Shown here: positions 1 to 9,621 of the stretch, piece by piece
Position numbering within the stretch: the stretch's first letter is position 1
Layout: each line of letters begins with the position of its first letter
Source of the DNA: Flavobacterium sp. Root935
Lineage (GTDB): Bacteria; Bacteroidota; Bacteroidia; Flavobacteriales; Flavobacteriaceae
Direction: 5' to 3'
DNA length: 64,000 nucleotides
Assembly (NCBI RefSeq): GCF_001429295.1
Contig: NZ_LMJL01000010.1
Coordinates: 65,874 to 129,873 of the forward strand
Position numbers and translations under genes: made by a program
The notes under the pieces: generated by a model
What the model was told of the DNA's origin: nothing
Database searches by the model: none
Seen by the model: only the letters and a program-made list of their open reading frames with translations

Positions 1-1134
1 CAATAAATTTCTTGAAATGACTAATTTTTGAATTTCAGTTGTTCCTTCTCCTATCGTACATAATTTAGAATCTCTATAAAATTTTTCTACAGGAAAATCT
101 TTTGTATATCCATATCCTCCATGAATCTGAACTGCATCATTCGCTATTTTAACACAAGCTTCTGAAGCATACATCTTTGCCATAGCTCCAGATGTAGTTA
201 CTGGTTTATGCTGTTGTTTTAAGAAAGCTGCTTTGTGCAGTAATAGCTCTGAAGCTTCAATCTCAGTTGCCATGTCTGCCAATTTAAAAGAAATACCCTG
301 AAAACTGCTTATTGGCTGACCAAACTGATGTCTTTCTTTTGAATATTTTAATGCTGCTTCATAAGCTCCTTTTGCTATTCCTAAAGACAAAGCTCCTATG
401 GAGATTCTTCCACCATCCAAGATTTTCATAGCCTGAACAAAACCTTGTCCCACTTCACCCAATCTATTTTCATCTGGCACGCGGCAATTATCAAAAACTA
501 ACTCTGCAGTTTCGCTTGCTCGCATCCCTAATTTATTTTCTTTTTTTCCTGACGAAAAACCAGCCATTCCTTTTTCAAAAACAAAAGCAGTCATTCCTTT
601 AGAATCTCCTTTTTCGCCAGTACGTACTATAACAACTGCTATGTCGCCAGAAATTGCATGCGTTATGAAATTTTTTGCTCCATTTACGATCCAGTGATCT
701 CCATCTTTTACAGCCGTTGTATTCATTCCTCCTGCATCAGAACCTGTATTATGTTCTGTTAATCCCCATGCTCCTATATATTCTGCCGTAGCTAATTTTG
801 GAAGCCATTTTTTCTTTTGTTCTTCATTTCCGAAGGTTAAAATGTGGTTAGTACATAAGGAATTATGTGCCGCAACTGATAATCCTATTGAAGGATCTAC
901 TTTTGAAATTTCTTCAATTACAGTAACATATTCGTGATACCCCAAACCTGAACCACCATATTCTTCGGGTACTAGAACTCCCATAAAGCCCATTTCGCCA
1001 AGTTGTTTGAACAATGGGATTGGAAAAATCTGCGATTCATCCCATTCCATTATATAAGGTTTTATATTTTTTTCAGCAAAGTCTTTTATCGACTGCGCTA
1101 TCATCTGCTGTGTTTCGTTGTAATCAAAATTCAT
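1..1134 (-). CDS. Acyl-CoA dehydrogenase, 3' end cut by window edge
   Basis: FAD-dependent alpha,beta-dehydrogenation of acyl-CoA thioesters (fatty acid or branched-chain amino acid breakdown), soluble. Reading from the ATG at 1134 gives 378 codons without a stop, starting MNFDYNETQQMIAQSI. Family marks are PEEYGGSGLGY, the FAD-binding stretch AWGLTEHNTGSDAGG, the region with GGRISIGALSLG, QIHGGYGYTKDFPVEK, and the C-terminal EGTTEIQKLVISRNLL, in which the Glu is the usual catalytic-base area of short-chain enzymes. Family length is about 380 residues, so only a few codons are missing. The next minus-strand gene upstream (HhH protein) ends 13 bases before this start. Substrate chain length cannot be read from sequence. 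Confidence 0.93.
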   Translation of the reverse strand, partial: MNFDYNETQQMIAQSIKDFAEKNIKPYIMEWDESQIFPIPLFKQLGEMGFMGVLVPEEYGGSGLGYHEYVTVIEEISKVDPSIGLSVAAHNSLCTNHILTFGNEEQKKKWLPKLATAEYIGAWGLTEHNTGSDAGGMNTTAVKDGDHWIVNGAKNFITHAISGDIAVVIVRTGEKGDSKGMTAFVFEKGMAGFSSGKKENKLGMRASETAELVFDNCRVPDENRLGEVGQGFVQAMKILDGGRISIGALSLGIAKGAYEAALKYSKERHQFGQPISSFQGISFKLADMATEIEASELLLHKAAFLKQQHKPVTTSGAMAKMYASEACVKIANDAVQIHGGYGYTKDFPVEKFYRDSKLCTIGEGTTEIQKLVISRNLL

Positions 1135-1147
1135 TAGTTACTTTCTT

Positions 1148-2044
1148 TTAGAACTCCAAATATAAACTAATTATTTTTGCTTTTTCAACAGGAAAATCTT
1201 TAATTTTTGCTAAATCCTCAATATTATTAAAATTTCCATTCATGCTTCTGTACGTGACAATCTGTTTTGCCAGTGTATATCTGAAATATGGAAACTGGGA
1301 TAATTCTTTTAAAGAAGCATTATTTACGTCTATTTTTTTTATAGTTGAGGGAATAACAACTTTAAAATGGCTCTTTAGCTCAGTTATAACTTCTGGCGAA
1401 AGCCCCCAAACTTCATGCATTTGGTCCATTGACACAAAACATCCTAGAATTTCTTTCTGCTTTAGTATTCTAGACGATAAGCCTTCTCCAATTCCATAAA
1501 TTTTTATTAGATCTTCTTGTGTTGCTTTATTGATATCTAATACTTCAAACTTCTCAACTTTTTTTGAAAAGCTCTTCGCAGTATATTCTGTTTTTTCTGT
1601 TTTGAAACGTGTTTTATTTTGAACCCAATCTGGAAATTTAAATAAAGGAGAAATCTTATTTAATAATGAATCTGAAACTCCCGTAACCTTTTGAAATTCT
1701 TCTGCTGAATTTACATATTTATTTTCTTTACGAAATGCTATCAGGCGATCAATTTGTTCAACTGACATTCCAAGTTTATATCCTTTATAATCCGAAATAA
1801 AATTTGGATTAAATAGATAATTTACTGGCTTACTATTTTGTTTAATAGATTTTTGTTCATCAATATCTGATTGATAAGCCATCCATTCTTCTTTATTAGG
1901 GCTTTTGGTTTCTGAAGTACTAAAATCTGAAAACAAGTAGAATAATTGCAATGATATTATAATTATAAACAGGATAAAGATTCCTGTTCGTTGATGCTTT
2001 GTAAAATGCAAATACTTATTTAAATGTGTTAAATTCATAAACAA
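1148..2044 (-). CDS. ComEA-like helix-hairpin-helix protein, membrane-anchored
   Basis: 298 residues. One hydrophobic segment (about residues 20-40) anchors the protein, and the rest is extracytoplasmic. Three helix-hairpin-helix type blocks follow: about 90-140 (KLGMSVEQIDRLIAFRK), 168-227 (DINKATQEDLIKIYGIGEGL) and 237-298 (DVNNASLKELSQFPYFRYTL). The DINKAT and DVNNAS starts are typical of ComEA-type DNA-binding modules. Family knowledge suggests non-specific binding of double-stranded DNA at the cell surface or periplasm; a role in DNA uptake is inference. ATG at 2044 or 2038 (MNLTHLNK) are equally possible starts. It ends 13 bases before the acyl-CoA dehydrogenase start and may be co-transcribed with it. 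Confidence 0.85.
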   Translation of the reverse strand: MFMNLTHLNKYLHFTKHQRTGIFILFIIIISLQLFYLFSDFSTSETKSPNKEEWMAYQSDIDEQKSIKQNSKPVNYLFNPNFISDYKGYKLGMSVEQIDRLIAFRKENKYVNSAEEFQKVTGVSDSLLNKISPLFKFPDWVQNKTRFKTEKTEYTAKSFSKKVEKFEVLDINKATQEDLIKIYGIGEGLSSRILKQKEILGCFVSMDQMHEVWGLSPEVITELKSHFKVVIPSTIKKIDVNNASLKELSQFPYFRYTLAKQIVTYRSMNGNFNNIEDLAKIKDFPVEKAKIISLYLEF

Positions 2045-2245
2045 AAAAGAGTTTCAAATTTATTTAAAATTAAAAATCAGAAAAATCTTTCAAATTTATT
2101 AAGAAAATTAGTAAGAAAATAGTTTTTAAAAAAATTATCAAATCTGCTACAAAAGAGCAATTAATTTAATGAATATCAATACTTAAAGAAGCATCCTTGA
2201 GAGTCCTTTAAAAAAAATCAATAATTTATAACTTAAAACATGATA

Positions 2246-2280
2246 TTTGTTTTTATTTTTTACAAAAAACAATACATTTG
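2246..2280 (+). promoter_or_regulatory. Flavobacterial-type promoter of the APC permease
   Basis: TTTG at 2246-2249 and TACATTTG at 2273-2280 are separated by 23 bases, at the upper end of the spacing reported for the Bacteroidota -33/-7 (TTTG, TAnnTTTG) promoter. Transcription would begin near 2286, upstream of the ATG at 2312. That argues against the in-frame ATG at 2240 as start of the permease gene. Confidence 0.55.
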
Positions 2281-2311
2281 GAGCTTAATAACAATAAACC
2301 AATATAATAGT

Positions 2312-3778
2312 ATGTCAATTTGGAGAGTTAAACCAATATCTGCCTTTGAGGCCGATATAAAAAAAAGTAATTTAAAGAGAGTCCTTGGAAAATGGAGTCT
2401 TACTGCGATTGGAGTTGGTGCCATTATCGGTGGAGGAATTTTTGTACTTACCGGTACTGGAGCTTATTATCATGCAGGTCCAGCATTAGCTGTTTCATTT
2501 ATTATCGCGGGTATTGCCTGTGTTTTTGCAGCTCTTTGCTATTCTGAATTTGCATCAATTTTACCTGTAGAGGGATCTGCTTACGCATATGCTTATGGTA
2601 CAATTGGTGAAATTTTTGCCTGGATAATTGGCTGGGGGCTTATTCTCGAATATGCAATGGGATCCATGACGGTCGCCGTTTCCTGGTCGGGATATTTTAA
2701 TAAATTGCTCAAAATGTTTCACATCAAACTTCCTGACTGGCTTACAACAGATCCAGCAAGCTACACTGGAGAAGGTTTCTCTATGAATCTTCCAGCTTTT
2801 TTGATCGTTATTCTAGTTATCTCACTACTTATTAAAGGAACAAAAAGTGCTGCTAAAGCAAATAATGCAATTGTTATTCTTAAAGTTTCTGCTGTAATCT
2901 TTGTAATTATTGCGGGTCTTTTCTTTATCAATACTGCAAACTGGCACCCATTTATTCCTGAAGCTACTCAAATTGTTGAAAAAGAAACTACTCATAATGC
3001 TTACGGAATTGGAGGTATTGTTTCTGGAGCTGCGGCGATTTTCTTTGCTTATGTTGGTTTTGATGCTGTTTCTACGCAGGCTGGAGAAGCTATCAATCCT
3101 AAAAAAGATGTTCCGTTTGCGATCATTGCTTCTTTATTAATCTGTACAACTTTATATATTCTTGTTTCTTTAGTTTTAACAGGGATGATGAATTATCAAG
3201 ATTTTAATCCGCTAGGAAAATATCCAGAAGCTATTAAAGCACCAGTTGCTTATGCTTTTGATATCGCTGGACAAGGCTGGGCTGGTTTTATTATTACTGT
3301 TGCTGCTACTATCGGTTTAGTTTCTGTATTGATGGTAATGATTATGGGACAATCTAGAATTTTCCTTGGAATGTCTAAAGATGGTTTAATTCCAGCTGTT
3401 TTTTCTAAAGTAAATCCTCTTTCTGGAACACCAAAAACTAATTTAATGATTTTAGGAGGTATTATTGCCACAGTTGCTGCATTTACACCAATTAATAAAT
3501 TAGCAGATATGACAAGTTTTGGTACTTTATTTGCCTTTACAATGGTTTGTATCGCTGTTTGGATCTTAAGAGTAAAACAACCTGAATTAAACAGAACATT
3601 TAAAGTTCCTGCTTTACCTGTAATCGCAGTATTAGGAATTTCAATCAATACTTACCTAATTATTAATTTGAGTTTAGACGCTCAATTATTATCATTAGGA
3701 TGGCTTGTTATTGGTATTCTAGTTTACTTTGGATACAGTAAGAAAAGATCGAAACTTAACAACGGAATCGAAGAATAA
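2312..3778 (+). CDS. APC-superfamily amino acid permease (cationic amino acid transporter type)
   Basis: Inner-membrane amino acid importer or exchanger of the amino acid-polyamine-organocation superfamily, 488 residues from MSIWRVKPIS. The N-terminal GVGAIIGGGIFVLTG is the classic substrate-binding unwound helix 1 of APC carriers, followed by about 12 hydrophobic segments. FFAYVGFDAVSTQAGEAINP matches the CAT/YfnA-like subgroup. The ATG at 2312 is preferred because the hydrophilic MSIWRVKP start matches the subgroup and a promoter (2246-2280) overlaps the upstream in-frame extension from 2240. It is flanked by minus-strand genes and closed by a strong hairpin at 3794-3829, so it is probably monocistronic. 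Substrate is not determinable here. Confidence 0.9.
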   Translation: MSIWRVKPISAFEADIKKSNLKRVLGKWSLTAIGVGAIIGGGIFVLTGTGAYYHAGPALAVSFIIAGIACVFAALCYSEFASILPVEGSAYAYAYGTIGEIFAWIIGWGLILEYAMGSMTVAVSWSGYFNKLLKMFHIKLPDWLTTDPASYTGEGFSMNLPAFLIVILVISLLIKGTKSAAKANNAIVILKVSAVIFVIIAGLFFINTANWHPFIPEATQIVEKETTHNAYGIGGIVSGAAAIFFAYVGFDAVSTQAGEAINPKKDVPFAIIASLLICTTLYILVSLVLTGMMNYQDFNPLGKYPEAIKAPVAYAFDIAGQGWAGFIITVAATIGLVSVLMVMIMGQSRIFLGMSKDGLIPAVFSKVNPLSGTPKTNLMILGGIIATVAAFTPINKLADMTSFGTLFAFTMVCIAVWILRVKQPELNRTFKVPALPVIAVLGISINTYLIINLSLDAQLLSLGWLVIGILVYFGYSKKRSKLNNGIEE

Positions 3779-3793
3779 AAATACTATTTCAAT

Positions 3794-3829
3794 AAAAAAG
3801 CTCCAAATTTTGATTTGGAGCTTTTTTTT
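3794..3829. terminator. Bidirectional terminator between permease and PspC gene
   Basis: Stem AAGCTCCAAAT / ATTTGGAGCTT with a TTTG loop, extended by A and T tracts on the two sides. It lies 15 bases after the permease stop and directly abuts the stop of the converging PspC gene, so it can serve both. Confidence 0.8.
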
Positions 3830-4055
3830 ATAAATCAAATACTGATGTTCTTTTTGAGCGAATTAAATCTTTTAATCTAATCCAAAAAGCAAGAGTCAAG
3901 TAAACTCCAAACCCTAATCCTGCTGTCACAAAAGATATATAAATAAAAAATAGTCGTACGCTTGTTACGCGCATTCCTAGTTTATCTGCCAATCTTGAAG
4001 AAACATGAAAACCATATTTTTCAAAAAAGAATTTAAGTTTTAAAATAGCTGACAT
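3828..4055 (-). CDS. PspC-domain small membrane protein
   Basis: 75 residues. The N-terminal part (FFEKYGFHVSSRLADKLGMRVTSVRLFFIYISFV) has the PspC-domain pattern of a short basic/amphipathic segment followed by a hydrophobic helix, continuing as TAGLGFGVYLTLAFWI. PspC domains in proteobacteria take part in phage-shock/envelope-stress signalling. In Bacteroidota small PspC-only proteins are common but functionally undefined, so a stress role is inference. The gene follows the DUF2851 gene (89-base gap of A+T-rich TCTAAAATC-like filler) and shares the terminator at 3794-3829. Confidence 0.75.
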   Translation of the reverse strand: MSAILKLKFFFEKYGFHVSSRLADKLGMRVTSVRLFFIYISFVTAGLGFGVYLTLAFWIRLKDLIRSKRTSVFDL

Positions 4056-4144
4056 TTTTATTTTAGATTTTAGACTTAAGATTTTAGAATCATTTACCTC
4101 TAAGAGGAATTACAAAAGTACAAATTATCTCATTATCTTATTTT

Positions 4145-5416
4145 CTAATTACTTTTAAGTAATTCTAAACCTAGTCCGCATTTTAAACATGCTTTATTAT
4201 TACAATATTCATTTTTTAGCTCTAATAAGGTCTGGCTTTCAAACGCATTTTTCGACTTTATTCCAAACGAATCAAACTTATCCATTATTGCATTTTTTTC
4301 GGAACCTACTTCATTCATAAAATCAATCAAATCTTCCGCTATAGATTCTCCCATTATATTAGAATAAGCAAATTGAATTGGTATTATTGTATTTATAACT
4401 ATCAAATCTAAAAATGATTTTGATACTATTTTTGCTTTCTTCGGACTTTCTTTATCAAATTGATAGTGGTCTTGCCAATAAGAACTTACTGAAACATTCA
4501 ATAATTCGTAGACATTCTTCAACGATTTTAATTCAATTATTTTAGAAAACAAATTTTGATGTTTATGATATAAACCTCCCAATTGAGAAAGTCGAATCGT
4601 AGGAAAATTATCAGGGCGAAGTTTAAAAAATTGAACTGGTTCAATAAACGTCTTCTCTAATTGATATTTATGGAGTAAATAAAAATACCTAAATTTTAGA
4701 TCCTTATAATAAACATCTTCTTTTTCTGAATCTAATAATCCTGCAGTTCCAAAAAGCAATGCTTCTAAATTTTCTATTTCAAAACTTTCCTTTCGTATAA
4801 TTGAAAATGGAATTGCTTTTGATATTTGTAAAAATGAAGTTCCGTTTGTATTTAAACCAAAATTCTTTGCTAAAAGGCAAAATAAAACTGCTTCCCAATC
4901 TTGATTTGTTTCTTCTAATAAGTCGTAAATAAACTTTGACTTTCGTTGTAAACGTTCAAAAAATAATCTTTCCTGCCAGCTTTTAAAAACAAAATCATCG
5001 ATATTTTTTATTTGTTTCTCGCATGAAATCCAAGTTTTTGGAGAAAGCAATTCCCTATAATTTTTTACTACATCTTTTGAAACATAATCTTTTAAAACCA
5101 AAACAGGAATCTCGGTATTATTTTCTCTAAAAATTGGAGTATCATTTTCCCAAACTACATGAAGAATTACATTTTTATAAGCTGGATCTTTTTCGTGATT
5201 GTGCAGATACCAATCAGAAGATTTTAAATGTATTTCTACATTGCCTGCCCATTTTTGATTTCCAATTTTAATTTGGGCATTAAAAAAGTCAGGTCCAGAA
5301 AGTTCTAAATAATCTCCCGTTTTAATAATGGTAATTAACTCACCTTGAGCAGTTTTTAAATCCAAGAGATCAAATTTCTTGAATTTCCAGAGATAATGAA
5401 GGAAGTCTTCTTTCAT
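4145..5416 (-). CDS. DUF2851 family protein
   Basis: 423 residues, soluble, no signal peptide. The N-terminal block (MKEDFLHYLWKFKKFD, then SGPDFFNAQIKIG, WAGNVEIHLKSSDWYLHNHEKDPAYKNVILHVVW) is the recognisable DUF2851 signature, full length for the family. The C-terminus ends in a short cysteine cluster (CNNKACLKCGLG, three Cys), which could bind metal, but this is speculative. No biochemical role is known to me. It lies in a minus-strand run: exonuclease upstream (77-base gap), PspC gene downstream. Confidence 0.85.
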   Translation of the reverse strand: MKEDFLHYLWKFKKFDLLDLKTAQGELITIIKTGDYLELSGPDFFNAQIKIGNQKWAGNVEIHLKSSDWYLHNHEKDPAYKNVILHVVWENDTPIFRENNTEIPVLVLKDYVSKDVVKNYRELLSPKTWISCEKQIKNIDDFVFKSWQERLFFERLQRKSKFIYDLLEETNQDWEAVLFCLLAKNFGLNTNGTSFLQISKAIPFSIIRKESFEIENLEALLFGTAGLLDSEKEDVYYKDLKFRYFYLLHKYQLEKTFIEPVQFFKLRPDNFPTIRLSQLGGLYHKHQNLFSKIIELKSLKNVYELLNVSVSSYWQDHYQFDKESPKKAKIVSKSFLDLIVINTIIPIQFAYSNIMGESIAEDLIDFMNEVGSEKNAIMDKFDSFGIKSKNAFESQTLLELKNEYCNNKACLKCGLGLELLKSN

Positions 5417-5493
5417 TTTTAGATTTTAAAGTATAATTATAAAATCTAAAAATAATAAATTTTTAATATTATTCTTACAAAATGTATTTTATT

Positions 5494-5976
5494 TTAGCGA
5501 AGCATATATAATTTAGCACATGCCCTTGCATCAGATAAAGCTTCGTGATGATTTAGCTGAATATTCATTTCACGACAGCAATCACTTAATTTTGTTGGCT
5601 TTAAGCCTTTAGCTTTATAAATTTTAACTGTACATTCCCACTTTGGCGCAATGTTTAAATCTTCGTAATTCAAACCATGAAGCAGCATTGATTTCATTAA
5701 AACATTTCGGTCAAAACTTTCATTGTGCGCCACTACAACTCTATTTCTTAATCTTCTTTCAATTTCAGGATAGACCTGGTAAAAAGATTTTGCAGTGACT
5801 GTATCTTTCGGATAAATTCCGTGAACGCGAATTGTAAAAGGATTATACTCGTTATTCGGCGGTTTTATCAATGTCACAAATTCGTCCACAATAATTCCGT
5901 TTTGGACTGTAACAATACCCACTGAGCAGGGATGATATCCCGTTGCAGTTTCAAAATCAATAGCTGTAAAATTCAT
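5494..5976 (-). CDS. DEDDh-type 3'-5' exonuclease (DnaQ-like)
   Basis: 160 residues, a single RNase-T/DnaQ-fold domain without polymerase or helicase partner. ExoI is FTAIDFETA (catalytic Asp and Glu at residues 7 and 9), ExoII is VAHNESFDRNVL (Asp), and ExoIII is HHEALSDARACA (His and Asp of the DEDDh set). All metal-binding residues appear intact. Such stand-alone exonucleases digest single-stranded DNA or RNA ends; which substrate this one prefers cannot be said. It lies 80 bases downstream of the PLP/CBS-domain gene in the same direction and may be part of the same transcript. Confidence 0.88.
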   Translation of the reverse strand: MNFTAIDFETATGYHPCSVGIVTVQNGIIVDEFVTLIKPPNNEYNPFTIRVHGIYPKDTVTAKSFYQVYPEIERRLRNRVVVAHNESFDRNVLMKSMLLHGLNYEDLNIAPKWECTVKIYKAKGLKPTKLSDCCREMNIQLNHHEALSDARACAKLYMLR

Positions 5977-6056
5977 TTTATATTTTTAAAAAGACAAATC
6001 CACAAATCTAATTGCCAAAACAATAAGATTTATGGATCAGTTTTATTAGTAACGGC

Positions 6057-7418
6057 TTATTTTATAGAGCCAATAATGTCATATTTTGTAATAATGTGGT
6101 GATGTCCGTTTCCTAAATCAATTAAAACTGCATCGTTTTCTTTTGTAAAAAGTTTAGAAACTTCTTCGATTGGCGTTCCTAATTTTACGATTGGAAAAGG
6201 TTTACCCATTACATCTTTAATTGGTTTTTCGGCTACATTTTTATCTGCAACATAACTTCTAAACAAGTCAGTTTCATCAACAGAACCTACAAAACCATTT
6301 ATATCTACAACTGGAATTTGAGAGATTTTATATTTACGCATACGCTCAATTGCGTGCGAAACCAATTCTTCTGTCCGAACAACAATTAATTCTTTGTCAA
6401 TATGATCTTTAATCACATCTTCTGCCTTCGTGATATTTTCTTCTAAGAATCCACGCTCGCGCATCCAATCGTCGTTAAACATTTTACCTACATAACGGCT
6501 TCCTGAATCGTGAAATAGAACTACTACAACATCATCCGGCTTAAATTGATCTTTTAACTGTAATAGTCCTTTAATACAAGCTCCCGCTGAGTTTCCAACA
6601 AAGATTGCTTCTTCTAGCGCAATTTTCCTTGTATAAACCGCTGCATCTTTGTCTGTTACTTTTGTAAAGCCATCGATTAAAGAAAAGTCAACATTTTTAG
6701 GTAAAATATCTTCTCCAATTCCCTCTGTTATATAAGAATAGATTTCGTTTTCATCAAAAATACCTGTTTCGTGGTATTTTTTAAAAACAGAACCGTAAGT
6801 ATCAATTCCCCAAATTTTAATGTTTGGATTTTTCTCTTTTAAGTACTTTCCAACACCTGAAATTGTTCCTCCTGTTCCTACACCTACAACAAAATGCGTA
6901 ATTTTTCCGTCTGTCTGTTTCCAGATTTCTGGTCCCGTCTGCTCATAATGTGCCAATGAATTTGATAAATTATCATATTGGTTTACATACCAAGAATTTG
7001 GTGTTTCTTCTGCCAAACGCTTTGAAACTGAATAATAAGAACGAGGATCTGTAGGCTCAACATCGGTAGGACAAACAACTACTTTTGCTCCAACAGCACG
7101 AAGAATATCCATTTTCTCTTTTGACTGTTTATCTGAAATAACACAAATTAATTTATATCCTTTGATAATTGCTACAAGAGCAAGTCCCATTCCTGTATTT
7201 CCAGAAGTTCCTTCGATAATAGTCCCTCCAGGTTTTAGTCTGCCGTCAGCCTCTGCATCTTCAATCATTTTTACCGCCATTCTGTCTTTTACAGAATTAC
7301 CAGGATTAAAGGTTTCGACTTTTGCTAATACTAGCGCATCAATTTCAGCAACAATTTTATTGAGCTTTACCAATGGTGTGTTACCAATTGTTTCTAAAAT
7401 ATTCTTTGAAAAGTCCAT
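6057..7418 (-). CDS. PLP-dependent cystathionine beta-synthase-like enzyme with CBS pair
   Basis: 453 residues. Residues 1-320 are a fold-type II PLP domain: NSVKDR carries the Schiff-base Lys44, EGTSGNTGMG binds PLP phosphate/substrate carboxylate, and GVGTGGTISGVG is the phosphate cup. FHDSGSRYVGKMFNDDWM is characteristic of cystathionine beta-synthase rather than plain CysK. Residues 335-453 hold two CBS motifs (ELVVRTEEL..., KPIKDVMGKPFPIVKLGT), usually adenosyl-ligand sensors. Likely reaction: serine or O-acetylserine plus homocysteine or sulfide to cystathionine or cysteine; the exact substrate is uncertain. Located between the putative porin gene (upstream, 47-base gap) and the exonuclease. 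Confidence 0.9.
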   Translation of the reverse strand: MDFSKNILETIGNTPLVKLNKIVAEIDALVLAKVETFNPGNSVKDRMAVKMIEDAEADGRLKPGGTIIEGTSGNTGMGLALVAIIKGYKLICVISDKQSKEKMDILRAVGAKVVVCPTDVEPTDPRSYYSVSKRLAEETPNSWYVNQYDNLSNSLAHYEQTGPEIWKQTDGKITHFVVGVGTGGTISGVGKYLKEKNPNIKIWGIDTYGSVFKKYHETGIFDENEIYSYITEGIGEDILPKNVDFSLIDGFTKVTDKDAAVYTRKIALEEAIFVGNSAGACIKGLLQLKDQFKPDDVVVVLFHDSGSRYVGKMFNDDWMRERGFLEENITKAEDVIKDHIDKELIVVRTEELVSHAIERMRKYKISQIPVVDINGFVGSVDETDLFRSYVADKNVAEKPIKDVMGKPFPIVKLGTPIEEVSKLFTKENDAVLIDLGNGHHHIITKYDIIGSIK

Positions 7419-7465
7419 TTTTATTTGAGTTTAATATGTGGTTTTAAAATGAAAGTAAGTTTTTC

Positions 7466-9451
7466 TTATTGGAAGAAATTCCAAACTAAACCAAAACGCA
7501 ATACAAAATCACGATAAGGATTATTTGGAGTAGCATAATAATTGCTTTGCGAAAAAGCAGCATTAAAATGCTCTGCTTTTAAATAAAATCTTGTCTGGCG
7601 TATTCTAGCATTTACGAAAAAATCGAATGTAGCAAAACCGCCAATCTTTTTATCTTGCTGTACAAAAAATTCTGCAATAACAGGATTATAATCATCTCCA
7701 TAATACTTAGTCTGATAATTAAATACAAGACCTGTTTGCATGTATAAAGCTTTCTTAAAAAAGTAACCTGAATAATAAAATGTATTTCTAGTTACGAAAT
7801 CTGGAACATTTAAGATTAAATCTGACTGATCTACTTTTTGGTACAAAAGTGTATTATCTAATGCAAAAGGTCCAAATTTAAATTCTTTACTCGCTTTTAT
7901 TTCTAAATAATTAATAGCGTTTCCATATTGAAATGGTTTTACAATTTGAACATTTCCTGCTTTCTGTTCATCGGTTGCGGCATCTGTAAAATACAAGTGA
8001 TCTTTTAATACTGTATATTGAACTTGTCCTGTTAACCAAGGCGTCTGAATCTCAGCGCTAAGAGAATTTATTTTTTCGTTTTTAAAATTATTAGACCAAT
8101 TGTATTCTATCCAGCTGCTTTGGTATAAATTATAATTGTTGTTTGGCAGTTTATTGATGTTACGATATCTAAAATCAAATTTAATTTCATCATTCAGATC
8201 ATATCTTAACTTCGCATCTAAATCAGAAAGAGATTGATTGGTAATTGATCTAGAATATAGAAATCTACCATTCCATTTGTTTTTCTGATATTCATATTGT
8301 CCTCCTACATTATTGATCTGCAAAAACAAATTATCTGGAATTGCTTTTCCTGTGCTGTCAATAATAATTCTAGTATACTTATAATTTGATCTATAATCAT
8401 CAATAAAAAAATTGAACTTTCCTAGAAGGGAATTTTCATAAGCAAGACCTGCTTTATTATAAAGCCGCTCATATTTGGTCTGATCATTTATACTACTTGC
8501 CACATACGAATCTCCAAAACGCTGCACTTGAGTACTATTATTATTGCTATCTGTAACTGTAGAAATTACTGTAGGCTGTTTATATTCATACCCTTTATTC
8601 TCATAATTAAATTGATGTGTTACATACAAATTATTATTACCGTTTGTTGGATTTACTCTGAAAGCATGATCAAAAAATAATCTTCTTCCTTTCAATAAAG
8701 ATTCTGCATCGGTTAAATAAACCTGCAATCTTTGGCGGTTTTTATAATCTTTATTATCACTCTCAAAGTTTTCATCATTTGTAATTCCACCATTTTCTTC
8801 ATTTAATACATCTTGAAAAGTATAGTGCGCATTTATCGCATAACGTCTGCTGGTAGTTGCATAACTAGTTGTAAATCTAAAATTTCCAGCACTAACCAAT
8901 TGATTAATATAATCTCCTTCAGATCTCAATCCTCGATAAGCAATGGAAAAATTAAGATTTTTAGAAACGTTTAATGTGATAAAAGAATCTACATTTTGTC
9001 CTTTATTAATTGTTGTATTAAAAAACAATTCTGTAAAAGGTGTTGCCGCAGAATAATATCGAATCTGATCTGCTTGGATATAATTAAAATGTTTACCGCT
9101 AAAACCTATTTCTGGATACGGAGAAAAATTTGTTAAACTATATTGTAAAGTGTTTAAAGGCTGTCCGATGTTTGAAAATTCCTGATATCCGAAAAGATCT
9201 TTTCTAAGGTGATTTTGTCTGTAAGCACTTTTAATTGTCAGCGATGTATCTGCATAAATAGTATCGTGCTCCAGTGTAATAATTTTATATTGGTCTATTG
9301 TGGCGATTTTAGCTTTTTTCTTTTTTACGGTATCTGTAATACTTGAATATTCCGTATTCATATCTAAATTATTTTTAGAAGCTGGCTTTTTTACTTGAGA
9401 AAACAATAACGTAGGTACAACTAATAGATATAGAAAAATGAATATTCTCAT
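7466..9451 (-). CDS. Putative outer-membrane porin (Porin_10-like)
   Basis: 661 residues starting MRIFIFLYLLVVPTLLFSQ, a clear signal peptide. An in-frame ATG at 9496 would place 15 hydrophilic residues ahead of it, so the ATG at 9451 is chosen. The body is rich in alternating aromatic/polar beta strands with Asn/Tyr-rich turns and ends in an aromatic strand (RDFVLRFGLVWNFFQ), as expected for Omp85/Bam-assembled barrels. The layout matches the large putative porin family of Bacteroidota, whose transported solute is unknown. It starts divergently from rnhB and precedes the PLP/CBS-domain gene by 47 bases. Confidence 0.78.
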   Translation of the reverse strand: MRIFIFLYLLVVPTLLFSQVKKPASKNNLDMNTEYSSITDTVKKKKAKIATIDQYKIITLEHDTIYADTSLTIKSAYRQNHLRKDLFGYQEFSNIGQPLNTLQYSLTNFSPYPEIGFSGKHFNYIQADQIRYYSAATPFTELFFNTTINKGQNVDSFITLNVSKNLNFSIAYRGLRSEGDYINQLVSAGNFRFTTSYATTSRRYAINAHYTFQDVLNEENGGITNDENFESDNKDYKNRQRLQVYLTDAESLLKGRRLFFDHAFRVNPTNGNNNLYVTHQFNYENKGYEYKQPTVISTVTDSNNNSTQVQRFGDSYVASSINDQTKYERLYNKAGLAYENSLLGKFNFFIDDYRSNYKYTRIIIDSTGKAIPDNLFLQINNVGGQYEYQKNKWNGRFLYSRSITNQSLSDLDAKLRYDLNDEIKFDFRYRNINKLPNNNYNLYQSSWIEYNWSNNFKNEKINSLSAEIQTPWLTGQVQYTVLKDHLYFTDAATDEQKAGNVQIVKPFQYGNAINYLEIKASKEFKFGPFALDNTLLYQKVDQSDLILNVPDFVTRNTFYYSGYFFKKALYMQTGLVFNYQTKYYGDDYNPVIAEFFVQQDKKIGGFATFDFFVNARIRQTRFYLKAEHFNAAFSQSNYYATPNNPYRDFVLRFGLVWNFFQ

Positions 9452-9550
9452 TTGATGGCTTTGTATAAATTTAATTCGACAAAATTTGCTAAGCAAAGGT
9501 AAATTATAAAAACAAATAAATAAAAAAACACTTCATTTTATACAATTGCC

Positions 9551-9581
9551 TTGACTGACAGTATTAAAACGAATATTTTTG
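9551..9581 (+). promoter_or_regulatory. Promoter of rnhB
   Basis: TTG at 9551-9553 and TATTTTTG at 9574-9581, spaced by 20 bases, fit the Bacteroidota sigma-A promoter. The element lies in the divergent gap between the putative porin gene and rnhB, 40 bases before the rnhB ATG. Confidence 0.6.
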
Positions 9582-9621
9582 TTGAAAATTTCATCTTAAT
9601 CGTTATTTAAAAATTAAAAAA

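Noticed and set aside
2240..2311. N-terminal extension of the permease from the ATG at 2240
   Set aside because: A promoter overlaps it and the added residues do not match the family.
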